From Candidatus Micrarchaeaceae archaeon (GTDB lineage Archaea > Micrarchaeota > Micrarchaeia > Micrarchaeales > Micrarchaeaceae), in NCBI GenBank assembly GCA_027310825.1, contig DAIDAC010000001.1, forward strand, positions 1 through 64,000: a DNA stretch of 64,000 nt, written 5' to 3'. Made by a program: the position numbers and the translations under genes. Below, one piece after another: positions 50,990-59,277 of the stretch (position 1 is its first letter; every line of letters starts with the position of its first letter). The notes under the pieces are model-generated. The model saw nothing but the letters and a program-made list of their open reading frames with translations. It was not told where the DNA came from and ran no database searches.

Positions 50990-51766
50990 TTATCGTTTTC
51001 CTTGTCTTCTGTATATAAGATAAAGGAAGTTTACAAGCAGTAGAGCAAGCAGTAACGGGTACGACACCCTGAAAAATGCAAACCCGAAGTATAGGAAAGC
51101 CGCGGCAGCGCCATATCCGATCTGTGCATACCTGTTATTCGGGGAGGTTTTTGGTTCTACAAGCATGACGAATGCAAAGTAATAGTTTACACTGAAAAGC
51201 AGGGTTACTACAGCATTAAAGGACATCAAGTTTGAAAGTCCGCCCAATACCAGATTAAACAACAGAACTATGCCGATAAAAGAGAATGCAGTTGTGAGCC
51301 TGCGGGTCTCGTATGCCAATATTATCAGTATAGGCGTTAGCGATATGGCTAGGCTATACATGTTGTAGTTGCTCGCAGCCCACCATTCATCGCCGACTCC
51401 GAATATTGCAAGTGCCACGACCAACCCAAGAGACGCAGGATTGAAGATGTTTGAGCTCTTGTATTGTATGAAGAACTTTGATAGTATCGCAATTGTTACT
51501 GCGGTTGTAATCAAAAGCAGGGAAGCATTTATCGGCGCAACAGAACCAATGATAAGGCCCGTGATTATCCCTGAGAACGGGATTTTCGATTTATGTTTCA
51601 GATAAATCTTTCTTATTAACATCTCGATTAAAGCCGCTGCGATAACGGCAAAAATCAATGCCGCTGGGAAGGTATGTAAGGTATAACTCGAAGTTATAAC
51701 CAATAAAGAGAGAAGCAAAACTGCCCATAAATACATGGGGCTGACTGGTTGGTTTAATATCTTCAT
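50990..51766 (-). CDS. RnfD/NqrB-like membrane protein
   Basis: About 258 residues from ATG 51766, which follows GGTGGC. Nine or so hydrophobic helices are seen. SGIITGLIIGSVAPINA and SNIFNPASLGLVVALAIFG are the family's SGxITGL and hiFNPAalG motifs, and FVMLVEPKTSPNNRY is the fmltEPxTsP motif. NqrB/RnfD carry covalent FMN; the usual Thr of the attachment motif is not evident. No other Rnf/Nqr genes are present, so it may be an orphan member. It follows a small anchored protein. Confidence 0.72.
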   Translation of the reverse strand: MKILNQPVSPMYLWAVLLLSLLVITSSYTLHTFPAALIFAVIAAALIEMLIRKIYLKHKSKIPFSGIITGLIIGSVAPINASLLLITTAVTIAILSKFFIQYKSSNIFNPASLGLVVALAIFGVGDEWWAASNYNMYSLAISLTPILIILAYETRRLTTAFSFIGIVLLFNLVLGGLSNLMSFNAVVTLLFSVNYYFAFVMLVEPKTSPNNRYAQIGYGAAAAFLYFGFAFFRVSYPLLLALLLVNFLYLIYRRQGKR

Positions 51767-51785
51767 TGGCCAGCCACCATAGGTG

Positions 51786-52247
51786 CTATGCAACATAGCC
51801 ATTCGGGTCGACGACAACGAACCCGTCATCGCCAAGCGAGGAATCGAAATGGAAGCCGTCATCACCGAAAGTCGTTTCTATTATGTAGAGCTTGTAGTTA
51901 GGCCTCAAGGCTATTGATTGGTTCTGATTGGTGCCTAAGAAGGTAAGCGTCACTTTTGCCGTGTTATTTGGAAGCACAAAAGAGGTAATGTTGAAGCCAG
52001 CCAGCGCTGATTGTGCCTGCTGCGACATTGGTCCGGGATAAACCTGATATGCATATTGGGAGTATTGGGTGCTGGAAAACAGGGTTTTTGAAGAGTTTAT
52101 ATTTTGGCCTCCAGTCGCAGTTGCGTTGATTTGTGCCCCTGGTGCTGCGCTGTGCCCGTTAAAAGCAATTAGCCCTGCTACAATGATGACTATGAATAAA
52201 ACGATTATTGATGGAATTAGGGATTTAGCATTCATGAAATCGTTCAA
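51786..52247 (-). CDS. anchored extracytoplasmic protein
   Basis: 153 residues. A single hydrophobic helix (LIPSIIVLFIVIIVAGLIAF) near the N-terminus is followed by an Ala/Thr/Asn/Gln-rich polar domain with many N-x-S/T sites (NATATG, NQS, NITSF). The C-terminus has a repeated GDDGF motif (TFGDDGFHFDSSLGDDGF). It ends 19 nt before the RnfD-like gene, so they form an operon. No family recognised. Confidence 0.6.
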   Translation of the reverse strand: MNDFMNAKSLIPSIIVLFIVIIVAGLIAFNGHSAAPGAQINATATGGQNINSSKTLFSSTQYSQYAYQVYPGPMSQQAQSALAGFNITSFVLPNNTAKVTLTFLGTNQNQSIALRPNYKLYIIETTFGDDGFHFDSSLGDDGFVVVDPNGYVA

Positions 52248-52320
52248 TACAGGGGAGTTGTAACTTTATAACTTTTGTGTTAGGCGCGTAGGCTTAAAAA
52301 TCTAAGAAGTTGGTACAGAT

Positions 52321-52361
52321 GGCAAGTACACCTGAAAGTCAACGCAATCGGTGTGGACTAG
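52321..52361 (+). repeat. dispersed ~38-bp repeat, copy 1
   Basis: A diverged copy: AAGTACACCTGAAAGTCAAC and then CAATCGGTGTGGACTAG. The family pattern is GTCCACCTGGAAGTCCA, a short spacer, then ATCGATGTGGAC, with GTCCAC/GTGGAC at the two ends in inverted order. Confidence 0.65.
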
Positions 52362-52379
52362 GGCTGTTACGAAGGACTG

Positions 52380-52979
52380 TCAAAATGATCCAGTTTTAAT
52401 GTCTCCGGCTCGCACATATGTGGCTGCTATGACGCCTTTAGTTGAAGTTTTGCAATCTTTTAGCTTGAATTCCGCAGGAATCGTCCCATCTCCGAAGAGG
52501 CGCTTTCCCGTACCGATTGTGATAGGGTATATCTTCAGCCAAAGTTCATCGACAAGATCATTTTTTAAGAGGGTCTGCACCAGATTCGCACTTCCGTGAA
52601 CTTGTAGGTTGGGACCTTTCTGCTTTTTGAGCTTTTTTATTTGTTCCACAACATTGCTGCTGATGAGCTCAGATGGTTTCCAGTCGAGCTCTTTGAGAGT
52701 TGTGGAAACAACATATTTTTTGGCCTTGTTGAATGCGTCTGCCGGTTCGTGCTTCTGCTTCGACCAGTAAGGTGCGAATATTTCATACGTTTTGCGGCCG
52801 AGCAGCAGATCGTATGGAGGTTTTATTTGCTTACCCATAATTTTGCCAATAGCTTCATCCCAATAGCCGAAGGACCAACCACCATACTTGAAGCCTCCGC
52901 TCGTATCTTCCTTTGGACCGCCAGGAGCCTGGATGACACCGTCAAGGGTTACAAAGGACAACACAATTATCTTTCTCAT
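52380..52979 (-). CDS. dihydrofolate reductase-like protein (RibD C-terminal domain family)
   Basis: 199 residues from ATG 52979. IIVLSFVTLDGVIQAPGG is the N-terminal motif of the RibD_C/YwjB family (xSLDGxIA-type), and DLLLGRKTYEIFAPYW follows. GPNLQVHGSANLVQTLLKN (the GS.nL.q.Ll motif) and DELWLKIYPITIGTGKRLFG complete the fold. These are NADPH-binding reductases; a specific substrate is not known. The longer frame back to 53060 is not conserved. Confidence 0.82.
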   Translation of the reverse strand: MRKIIVLSFVTLDGVIQAPGGPKEDTSGGFKYGGWSFGYWDEAIGKIMGKQIKPPYDLLLGRKTYEIFAPYWSKQKHEPADAFNKAKKYVVSTTLKELDWKPSELISSNVVEQIKKLKKQKGPNLQVHGSANLVQTLLKNDLVDELWLKIYPITIGTGKRLFGDGTIPAEFKLKDCKTSTKGVIAATYVRAGDIKTGSF

Positions 52980-53040
52980 TTGCTCATCACTTAAAGTAAT
53001 AATTGTAATCTTTATATGTTTATATTTTTTGTTGATGCGG

Positions 53041-53080
53041 TCAGCAAACCGGAAGTCCATCTCAACCGGTGTGTAGTAAG
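53041..53080 (+). repeat. dispersed ~38-bp repeat, copy 2 (diverged)
   Basis: CCGGAAGTCCATCTCAACC and then GGTGTGTAG, matching the centre and right end of the family but without the left GTCCAC. Confidence 0.5.
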
Positions 53081-53093
53081 GCGATGATGGTTT

Positions 53094-53255
53094 TTATTGT
53101 TTGCTGTGGGAATAAACTTTCTTGGCTTGCTTCCAGACATTCCAAGCAATGGCGAATGTTGTTATTTCCACCTCCCTCCCGCTTGTTGCTTTTGCTAGAG
53201 TTATTTTATACTCCTTTTCCATGTAGTCCAAAAACTCTTTGTCGTAGTTTTCCAT
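53094..53255 (-). CDS. small hypothetical protein
   Basis: 53 residues, start ATG 53255. It is charged and helical: LDYMEKEYKITLAKATSGRE, then ITTFAIAWNVWKQAKKVYS. No membrane segment or family is clear. It reads in the same direction as the copper cassette but lies downstream beyond a repeat copy. Coding status is plausible, not certain. Confidence 0.45.
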   Translation of the reverse strand: MENYDKEFLDYMEKEYKITLAKATSGREVEITTFAIAWNVWKQAKKVYSHSKQ

Positions 53256-53310
53256 ATTGGAGATTAAAGTTTCAAGTTATATATTCCTTCTGTGCGGGGC
53301 TATGAAAGAT

Positions 53311-53332
53311 CATTTGGACCGATGTGGACTAG
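53311..53332 (+). repeat. dispersed ~38-bp repeat, copy 3 (right half only)
   Basis: CATTTGGACCGATGTGGACT, the right half of the element, matching copy 5 closely. It overlaps the stop codon of the small copper-binding gene. Confidence 0.55.
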
Positions 53333-53427
53333 CCCTTGGATAACACTAGATCCATGCCGCATTCCGGACATTTGCCAGGCTTCTTGGAGCGCACTTTTGG
53401 ATGCATCGGACATACATATATTGCCAT
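53329..53427 (-). CDS. standalone heavy-metal-binding peptide (CPMHP...CPECGM)
   Basis: 32 residues. YVCPMHPKV followed by PGKCPECGMDLV matches the heavy-metal-binding domain that normally forms the N-terminus of CopB-type ATPases and of some efflux proteins. Here it is a gene of its own, with AAGGTGTAATA before the ATG. It follows the 25-residue membrane peptide and the copper ATPase on the same strand, so it likely carries copper to or from the pump. Confidence 0.75.
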   Translation of the reverse strand: MAIYVCPMHPKVRSKKPGKCPECGMDLVLSKG

Positions 53428-53436
53428 TATTACACC

Positions 53437-53514
53437 TTATTTTAGCTTTAACGCCCAGTTGTAGACAACGCCTATGATTGCACCAGCAATCGCCCAAACA
53501 AACATATTAAACAT
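53437..53514 (-). CDS. 25-residue membrane peptide
   Basis: The ATG shares one base with the copper-ATPase stop (TAATG overlap). The peptide is a single hydrophobic helix with FVWAIAGAIIGVVYNWAL and a KLK tail. The strict coupling and matching size to one membrane helix suggest a real small subunit, possibly of the pump. Function inferred from context only. Confidence 0.5.
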   Translation of the reverse strand: MFNMFVWAIAGAIIGVVYNWALKLK

Positions 53515-55580
53515 TATACCTTGAACCTGTTCAGCAGCAAGGAATTTGTTACTACTGTGACAGAGCTGAACGCCATCGCAAACGCAGCAAGCAACGGAAG
53601 GAAACTGTATATGCTCGTCGTGTAGATTGGAATCAGCACGCCAGCAGCGACAGGAATAAGCACTATGTTGTAACCGAATGCCCAAAAGAGGTTCTGCCTT
53701 ATCTTGCCCATCGTCGCCTTCCCGAGCTCAAGCGCTATGAATGCATCATAAACCTTGTTCTGCACCAATATTATCCCGCCCGCCTGGATCGCCACGTCTG
53801 TGCCGGCGCCTACGGCAATTCCAAGGTCCGCTTTTGTAAGCGCTGGCGCGTCGTTGACACCGTCTCCGACCATCGCAACAATGTGCCCTTCTTTCTGTAG
53901 AGCGGTTATCCTCTTCAATTTTTCTTGCGGCTTTGCCTCGGCGATTAGGTTTGTTATTCCGAGCTTTCTTGCTATCGCGGAAGCTACGCGCTGGTTATCG
54001 CCAGTAATCAGCCAGACGTCCCTGTTTGTGCGCTTGAATGCGTCAATCGCCCTTTTGCTGTCTTCCTTCAGAACATCTGCAAGCGCAATCAGCCCGATAG
54101 GTCTTCCATTCACGCCAACGATTAGCGTCGTCTTGCCGTCAAGTTCAAGAGCCTGGATCTTTTTCTCAAGAGGTGCGAGCTTCTCTTTTGTAAATAAGTC
54201 CCTGCTCCCCACTGCAATCCTTTTGCCGCTATTGTCTGTGGCGATTATCCCGCTGCCTTGCTTATAAGAAAACTTTTTTGGAAATGCGACTCTTATCCGG
54301 TTTCTTCTCGCCTTCTCCGCGACTGCCCTTCCAAGAACATGCTCAGAATTAATTTCTGCTGTCACGGCGAATCGCAAAACTTCGTTGTTGCTATAGCCAT
54401 GCACTGCAACAATTTCTGTGACCTCCGGTTTTCCTTTGGTGAGCGTTCCTGTCTTGTCAAGCACTACCGTATCTACTTTGCTAGCCATCTGCAGACTTTC
54501 ACCACTCTTGACAAGTATGCCGTTCTTTGCAGCCTTTCCAGACGATACGAGCAACGCTGCAGGGGTTGCAATTCCGAGCGCGCACGGACAGGCGATTATG
54601 AGCACGCTTACAAATATCAACACCGCAAAGTTCGCGCCTACTCCCCAAAATGCATACCATGCAACAGACGAACCAATCCCTATCAGCACTACAACCGGAA
54701 CAAAATATGAGGATATTTTATCGGCAAGTTTCTGTATCGGCACCTTGCTGGAAGCCGCATCTTGAACTATCTTTATTATCTGCGCGAGAGCCGTGTCTTG
54801 GCCCACCTTTGTGGCCTTTATCTTTAGCGAGCCGCCCATGTTCATAGTTCCGCCTATAACTTTGTCAGCTATCTTCTTTTCGACAGGTATGCTTTCTCCT
54901 GTTATCGTAGACTCATCGACGGAGCTGCTACCTCCGATGACAACGGAATCCGTAGGTATTTTTTCGCCTGGCTTCACGAGCATTATGTCTCCGGTTTTTA
55001 CCTGTTCGATAGGTACATCGATTACTCTTGCCCCTTTGACAACGTGTGCGATTTTCGGCTGTATGGCTATGAGTGCAGACACTGCTGTTGATGCTTTTGT
55101 CTCTGCAAGCCTTTGCATGTAAGTGCCTGTCAATATAAGCGAGATGATAATCGTGGAGGTATCGAAGTAGATTCCGCTTGCCGGAAAGGCGCTAGGGAAG
55201 AACACAATAACGGTGCTGTAAGCCCATGCCGCGGTAGTGCCTATTGCAATCAGCGTATCCATGTTGCTTGACCTGTTTTTGATTGCGTCGGCTATCCCAG
55301 CATAGAACCTCTGGCCTGAATAGAACTGAACCACGCTAGCTAGGATGAACATGACATAATTTCCATATGGCAATGACACTGCATAGGTAAGCACAGCAAC
55401 TATGACGGTCAGTGGCCATGAAACAAGCAGTGCGTTCCTCAAACCACGCATTTCGCGCTCAGGTTTTTCAAATTGAATCTTGCAAGACGTGCTGCAGAAG
55501 TAGTATTTCTTTCCGGCCCTTGCTGCAGTGATGGAAGTATGTTCATCAACATTCATTCCGCAGACTGGATCCGTTGCCAT
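53514..55580 (-). CDS. copper-type P1B ATPase with N-terminal YHS domain
   Basis: 688 residues. A YHS metal domain (DPVCGMNVDEHTS, YYFCSTSCKIQFEKP) replaces the usual HMA domains. Eight membrane helices follow, with the CPC transport motif in IACPCALGIATPAALLVSSG. The phosphorylation site is DKTGTLTKGKPE, the nucleotide domain has the HP-like GSEH-variant (EINSEHVLG), and the hinge is GDGVNDAPALTKAD. It exports copper or a similar soft metal. It is the first gene of a three-gene cassette. Confidence 0.9.
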   Translation of the reverse strand: MATDPVCGMNVDEHTSITAARAGKKYYFCSTSCKIQFEKPEREMRGLRNALLVSWPLTVIVAVLTYAVSLPYGNYVMFILASVVQFYSGQRFYAGIADAIKNRSSNMDTLIAIGTTAAWAYSTVIVFFPSAFPASGIYFDTSTIIISLILTGTYMQRLAETKASTAVSALIAIQPKIAHVVKGARVIDVPIEQVKTGDIMLVKPGEKIPTDSVVIGGSSSVDESTITGESIPVEKKIADKVIGGTMNMGGSLKIKATKVGQDTALAQIIKIVQDAASSKVPIQKLADKISSYFVPVVVLIGIGSSVAWYAFWGVGANFAVLIFVSVLIIACPCALGIATPAALLVSSGKAAKNGILVKSGESLQMASKVDTVVLDKTGTLTKGKPEVTEIVAVHGYSNNEVLRFAVTAEINSEHVLGRAVAEKARRNRIRVAFPKKFSYKQGSGIIATDNSGKRIAVGSRDLFTKEKLAPLEKKIQALELDGKTTLIVGVNGRPIGLIALADVLKEDSKRAIDAFKRTNRDVWLITGDNQRVASAIARKLGITNLIAEAKPQEKLKRITALQKEGHIVAMVGDGVNDAPALTKADLGIAVGAGTDVAIQAGGIILVQNKVYDAFIALELGKATMGKIRQNLFWAFGYNIVLIPVAAGVLIPIYTTSIYSFLPLLAAFAMAFSSVTVVTNSLLLNRFKV

Positions 55581-55657
55581 AAGCGAGCTCCTTTGAGAAA
55601 ATCCATATCACTATTCTTCGTTATGCATGGGCGGCATTGACGTCTGACGCCAGCATC

Positions 55658-56887
55658 TTAAATTCCCTTAAACAGATTGCTGAAGAACGCCGCTATCGCA
55701 TTGATTATTGCAGTTATTGGGTTGCTCTGAGTAGAATTTGGTATGGTGGTCGTTCCGTTCACTGTGGTTCCGCTTATTGTTGAAGTCACAGGTATGGATG
55801 TCTGTGTTGTTCCGGTTGTCGTCTGCTGTGGAGTAGTTGTCGTTGCTGATGACGATGGAGGTGTACGGATTTTCGGCAGCTGTGATGTTGGCTTGATTCC
55901 GAATATCGACTGCCCCATAGGGCCGTTGACGTAGACCAACAGCGAGCCGTCCGGCGCTAGCATAGCTGCGGGGTCGCCGAGCGTCGAAGTATTTATTGCA
56001 GAACCGTTCGATGAATTTGTAATGGCTACAGGATATATCTCATCGGACCAGTTAGTGCCATCGTTTGACACTGCCATGAGCAACACATCCTGATTCATAT
56101 TCTGATTGGGGACGAAGTTTGACGGAGCCATAAAGAACATGTAGTATGTGCCGTTCAGTTCTATGGTGCTGCTATCGTGGCCTACTCCAAACACGGATCC
56201 AATTACCTGCCAGTTGACAAAGTTGGTGGACTGTGCCATGAAGATTCCAGATACAGTTTGGCAACATCCAGTGTAGTACATTACGTACTTGCCGCCTAGC
56301 TTCAGGATGTCTGCGCTGGAGGTGAACCCGCCAGTTTGGCTGGGATCAGAAAAGTTGTAATTGTCTTTTGTCCAGTTCAGGTCATCAGTCGATGATGCAA
56401 ATACTATCTTGTGGAAATATGCGCCAGGAGGTGCACCAGGTATCGCCTGCCTGCCAGTGTACGCCATGAGATACGTGCCATTGTATCCTTGGATGACATC
56501 AGGCTCTCCTATCTGCCAATCAATAGAGGATTGTGAAGGGCCATGCTGCACCCTTATGCCAGAGTCGTAAGTCCAATGAACCCCATCTGTCGAGGTTGCA
56601 CTCATAACATTGACATAACCGCTTTGGGCCCTAGACTGGAAATACATCCGGTAAGCTCCATTTGGAAGGCGTATTATGGTTGGACCAACTATGTTGGTCG
56701 CATTTGGCTGGTTAAGGCCGACCTGCGCACCTTGGACAGTTGTAAAGTTGACTGCGCCGCCAAAGCTGACATTTTGAGAGGTTACTGTAGATAGCGCGTT
56801 CGACTGGCCAATAAGCAAGAAAAGAATAAATAGTGACATCGATGCAGCAAGCAGTGGACTGCCAGATGCGGAATAGTTATGGCTCAT
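55658..56887 (-). CDS. secreted five-bladed beta-propeller protein (GH43/32-like)
   Basis: 409 residues. The signal peptide has a hydrophobic core, LLAASMSLFILFLLIG. The propeller has recurring units: IVGPTIIRLPNGAYRMYFQS, EPDVIQGYNGTYLMAYTG, SSADILKLGGKYVMYYTG and DPAAMLAPDGSLLVYVNG, with 'STDDLNW'-like strands. This is the GH43/GH32 fold; catalytic acids could not be confirmed. A Thr/Ser/Pro-rich linker (~330-385) and a hydrophobic C-terminus (IINAIAAFFSNLFKG) may anchor it to the cell. Confidence 0.75.
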   Translation of the reverse strand: MSHNYSASGSPLLAASMSLFILFLLIGQSNALSTVTSQNVSFGGAVNFTTVQGAQVGLNQPNATNIVGPTIIRLPNGAYRMYFQSRAQSGYVNVMSATSTDGVHWTYDSGIRVQHGPSQSSIDWQIGEPDVIQGYNGTYLMAYTGRQAIPGAPPGAYFHKIVFASSTDDLNWTKDNYNFSDPSQTGGFTSSADILKLGGKYVMYYTGCCQTVSGIFMAQSTNFVNWQVIGSVFGVGHDSSTIELNGTYYMFFMAPSNFVPNQNMNQDVLLMAVSNDGTNWSDEIYPVAITNSSNGSAINTSTLGDPAAMLAPDGSLLVYVNGPMGQSIFGIKPTSQLPKIRTPPSSSATTTTPQQTTTGTTQTSIPVTSTISGTTVNGTTTIPNSTQSNPITAIINAIAAFFSNLFKGI

Positions 56888-56957
56888 GAATTTGATATGG
56901 AAAGTTGCATATTTAAATGCGTCCCTTTCAAAATTAGGAGCGTTATCGCCTTGCCTG

Positions 56958-56997
56958 GCCCACTTGGAAGTTCAGTTGGGACGATGTGGAGTCTATG
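56958..56997 (+). repeat. dispersed ~38-bp repeat, copy 4 (diverged)
   Basis: GGCCCACTTGGAAGTTCAG followed by GGGACGATGTGGAGTC. Both ends are recognisable, with several substitutions. Confidence 0.55.
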
Positions 56998-57000
56998 GGT

Positions 57001-57026
57001 GACTACATATTCTAGATTTTGTAGTC
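57001..57026. repeat. inverted repeat hairpin
   Basis: GACTACA and TGTAGTC, 7-bp perfect arms with a 12-nt AT-rich loop. It sits between repeat copy 4 and the fic cassette and could act as a terminator or a protein site. Confidence 0.4.
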
Positions 57027-57053
57027 ACATCAACTAACGATTCCGACGTGATT

Positions 57054-57101
57054 ACCCTTACAAATATGTGGATATCTATTTTTCCTTTAAAATGTAAGGG
57101 T
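57054..57101. repeat. IR-bounded 48-bp repeat, left copy (flanks fic)
   Basis: It begins ACCCTTACA and ends TGTAAGGGT, perfect 9-bp inverted ends. The centre matches the right copy at ATTTTTCCTTTAAA. The copies lie on either side of the fic gene. Confidence 0.75.
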
Positions 57102-57106
57102 ATGAA

Positions 57107-57997
57107 TTACATTTCTAGATATTCCTTATTCTCTTTCACGTACCGCTTGAAGAACCATTGAACAAACGCTGTTTCGTCTTCCTTGACGTTCGACTTTTCG
57201 AGTGCTTTGTAGTAATCCCTCCTATTTGTATATTTTATATCCAACATCGGATAACCATTATGATGCAAAACGAAATTCATGATCATCCGCCCTATTCTGC
57301 CGTTACCGTCCCCAAATGGATGTATTGTCTCAAATTTTAAGTGCAAGAGCGCAGCAAGCTCTACAGGGTTCATCTTACCAGATTCCTTTGAATACCATTT
57401 GAAGAGCTCTGACATGCGCATTTCTACCTCTTCTGGCGGCGGCGGTTTATGCAAGCTTCCTGATATGTATACTCTGTAATAACGCAGTTTTCCTGCAAGA
57501 TCTTTTTTTGTTTCATCAAACAATTCTCTATGCCATTTAAGCGTAATGCCTAGTGATAAGTCACCTTTAAAGCTGAGCATTTCATAGAATACTTTCTTGT
57601 GGGCCTCCGCCTCTTTGATATCCCACAGAGGTTTATCTTTTGGGCTTACGCCTCTCTCAAGAAGCTGGACGACATTTTTGTACGATAGGGAGGATCCCTC
57701 GATTCTGTTTGTGTCGTATGTGAATTTTGATGCAAATCTTTCCAGTTCTTTTTCCTTTGCCGCTACTGGCATTATCCTTTGCTCTTTAGAGTACCCTTTT
57801 TTTATCTTATCGAATACTGTAAACCATTTCTCTTTGTAGATATCCAGAAGGAATTTACTCTTTATTCCGATGATATCACTAGGTACTGTTGTACCTAAAT
57901 AAACCTCTTTGTATTTTACCTTGTCTTTCTCCCTGTAAGTGTGGCTAAGATAGTAGTAGGTTTTATCACCGACCTTCTTCGTCTTTAATGATACCAT
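57107..57997 (-). CDS. Fic family protein (AMPylase, class II-like autoinhibited)
   Basis: 296 residues. The catalytic Fic motif is FETIHPFGDGNGRIGRMIMN, complete with His, Asn and the last Arg. Upstream, YDTNRIEGSSLS contains the inhibitory [S/T]xxxE[G/N] helix (TNRIEG), which in class II Fic proteins sits N-terminal and blocks ATP. The first ~60 residues look like a separate small domain. The enzyme transfers AMP to target hydroxyls. On the minus strand, the upstream copy of the 48-bp repeat contains a TATA-like ATTTATATATTTG, so promoter and operator may be in the repeat. Confidence 0.88.
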   Translation of the reverse strand: MVSLKTKKVGDKTYYYLSHTYREKDKVKYKEVYLGTTVPSDIIGIKSKFLLDIYKEKWFTVFDKIKKGYSKEQRIMPVAAKEKELERFASKFTYDTNRIEGSSLSYKNVVQLLERGVSPKDKPLWDIKEAEAHKKVFYEMLSFKGDLSLGITLKWHRELFDETKKDLAGKLRYYRVYISGSLHKPPPPEEVEMRMSELFKWYSKESGKMNPVELAALLHLKFETIHPFGDGNGRIGRMIMNFVLHHNGYPMLDIKYTNRRDYYKALEKSNVKEDETAFVQWFFKRYVKENKEYLEM

Positions 57998-58008
57998 ACT
58001 ATTTCTTT

Positions 58009-58056
58009 ACCCTTACAAATATATAAATATTTCGTTTTTCCTTTAAATGTAAGGGT
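58009..58056. repeat. IR-bounded 48-bp repeat, right copy (fic promoter)
   Basis: Same length and ends as 57054-57101. It lies directly upstream of the fic ATG and contains its likely TATA box, so the terminal ACCCTTACA sites flank the promoter like an operator. Confidence 0.75.
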
Positions 58057-58070
58057 ATACCTCCTATTCT

Positions 58071-58107
58071 ATCGTCGATTTGTCGTCAGGGATGGCGGGG
58101 GCGTTAG
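58071..58107. repeat. GC-rich element, copy a (GTCGTC...GGCGGGGGCG)
   Basis: GTCGATTTGTCGTCAGG followed by GATGGCGGGGGCGTTAG. Nearly the same as copy b (62512-62550) and partly as copy c (60070-60106). Confidence 0.65.
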
Positions 58108-58186
58108 CCGGGAAGAAATACTGACGTAGATACTGTATTGATTAGTATACTTCGATATTGATGCGTACCCCGCATGTTATACTGTT

Positions 58187-58744
58187 CTATATTTCATTCA
58201 GATGCGATAATACCAATCTTACCCTTTCTGGTATGGATAAAGGAGGAATGCGAATCACCCTATATCCTAAATCCGTATAGGTCTCATACAACAAGCGGCT
58301 TAGTTTGGTACGAACATCATCAGTTTCTGTTCTCGCGTAATCCTTCTCGTACGGTAATAGCTCCAAATAGAAGACTGTTTTGTATCTATTTCTTGCGTAT
58401 GTTTTTATCGAATCCGAATTGAGGCCAGCAATAATGAAGTAGGGAATGCTGTCAGGAACACCGCGCTCAAAGATAGTAAGGCGTCCGCTTTCCGTTTGTG
58501 TTTCTATTTGCAACTTCATCTGTAAAACTTTCTTTTGGAATTCACTTTCATCCCTTCTTAGTTCCGTAGCAGGAATTCCTCTTCCTCTTGCCTCGTCTAT
58601 TAATGTTCTTGCGGCTTCCGGAACTGTTTTGTCAACATGAGGGCGCAGGGCATTCACAAGTGTTGTAATCCCCGATGATGGTGCACCAGTAACTACATAC
58701 CAATTGGGCGTCTCTCGCAAAATAGCCTTGTTTGCACTCGACAT
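58187..58744 (-). CDS. P-loop protein with altered Walker A
   Basis: 185 residues. WYVVTGAPSSGITTLV has the position of a Walker A loop, but with Ile where the catalytic Lys is expected. Otherwise it resembles AAA_28-type small kinases/ATPases (ERGVPDSIPYFIIAGLN). A basic lid-like region (YARNRYKTVFYLELLPYEKD) follows. Loss of the Lys predicts poor or no hydrolysis unless another residue compensates. I chose ATG 58744, after AAGGGG. An ATG at 58771 is possible. Confidence 0.6.
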   Translation of the reverse strand: MSSANKAILRETPNWYVVTGAPSSGITTLVNALRPHVDKTVPEAARTLIDEARGRGIPATELRRDESEFQKKVLQMKLQIETQTESGRLTIFERGVPDSIPYFIIAGLNSDSIKTYARNRYKTVFYLELLPYEKDYARTETDDVRTKLSRLLYETYTDLGYRVIRIPPLSIPERVRLVLSHLNEI

Positions 58745-58883
58745 GGCATATCCCCTTCCTGTTGTTATCATCTTTTAAGTTCTTAAGCCTTTTCTCCGAA
58801 AACAGATCACTTTCACAAATCACGAAGCCGGTAGTTAAGTCTAAATAATATGGAAGAAAAGGTCTATTGTGGAAACAAGATTG

Positions 58884-59276
58884 ATGAGATTTTCAGAGCT
58901 TAGTCCATCAAGTCGCATCAAGGCGCTGGAGGCACTGAAAATAGAAAAGCGGATTGAACGCCAATACGAAATAGAGAGTGCGTTTAGCACCGCTGTTTAT
59001 GGGATATCTGAAAGGCTGGCAGACAAAAGGTACATTAGAAGGTTGATTACCGCGCTTTTGGAAGATAAGCAAGGGTTGATGCATGAGTTCGAAAAAAGGT
59101 CTATCGAGAAGGGCTGGCACGCTGACTTTAAAAGACTCAAGAACAGCATGAGAAGATATGCATCCGTACACCGTAGAGAGTATACGGAGTCTACTATTGA
59201 GAATTGTTTGAACACCAAGGATAGAAATGTCAAAGAGGTACTAGCGCGAGACATTGCACTTATTCTTCGATCTTAG
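58884..59276 (+). CDS. hypothetical charged helical protein
   Basis: 130 residues from ATG 58884; a GTG at 58869 is 5 codons upstream. The sequence starts RFSELSPSSRIKALEAL, a motif that hints at phage- or plasmid-borne helical proteins, then ERLADKRYIRRLITALLED. It has a convergent end 1 nt from the hicB stop. No catalytic motif. Possibly an antitoxin or accessory protein, by position only. Confidence 0.55.
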   Translation: MRFSELSPSSRIKALEALKIEKRIERQYEIESAFSTAVYGISERLADKRYIRRLITALLEDKQGLMHEFEKRSIEKGWHADFKRLKNSMRRYASVHRREYTESTIENCLNTKDRNVKEVLARDIALILRS

Positions 59277-59277
59277 G

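Noticed and set aside
57107-57997. fic cassette considered as an insertion sequence
   Set aside because: There is no transposase and the flanking repeats are direct copies; target-site duplications cannot be seen.
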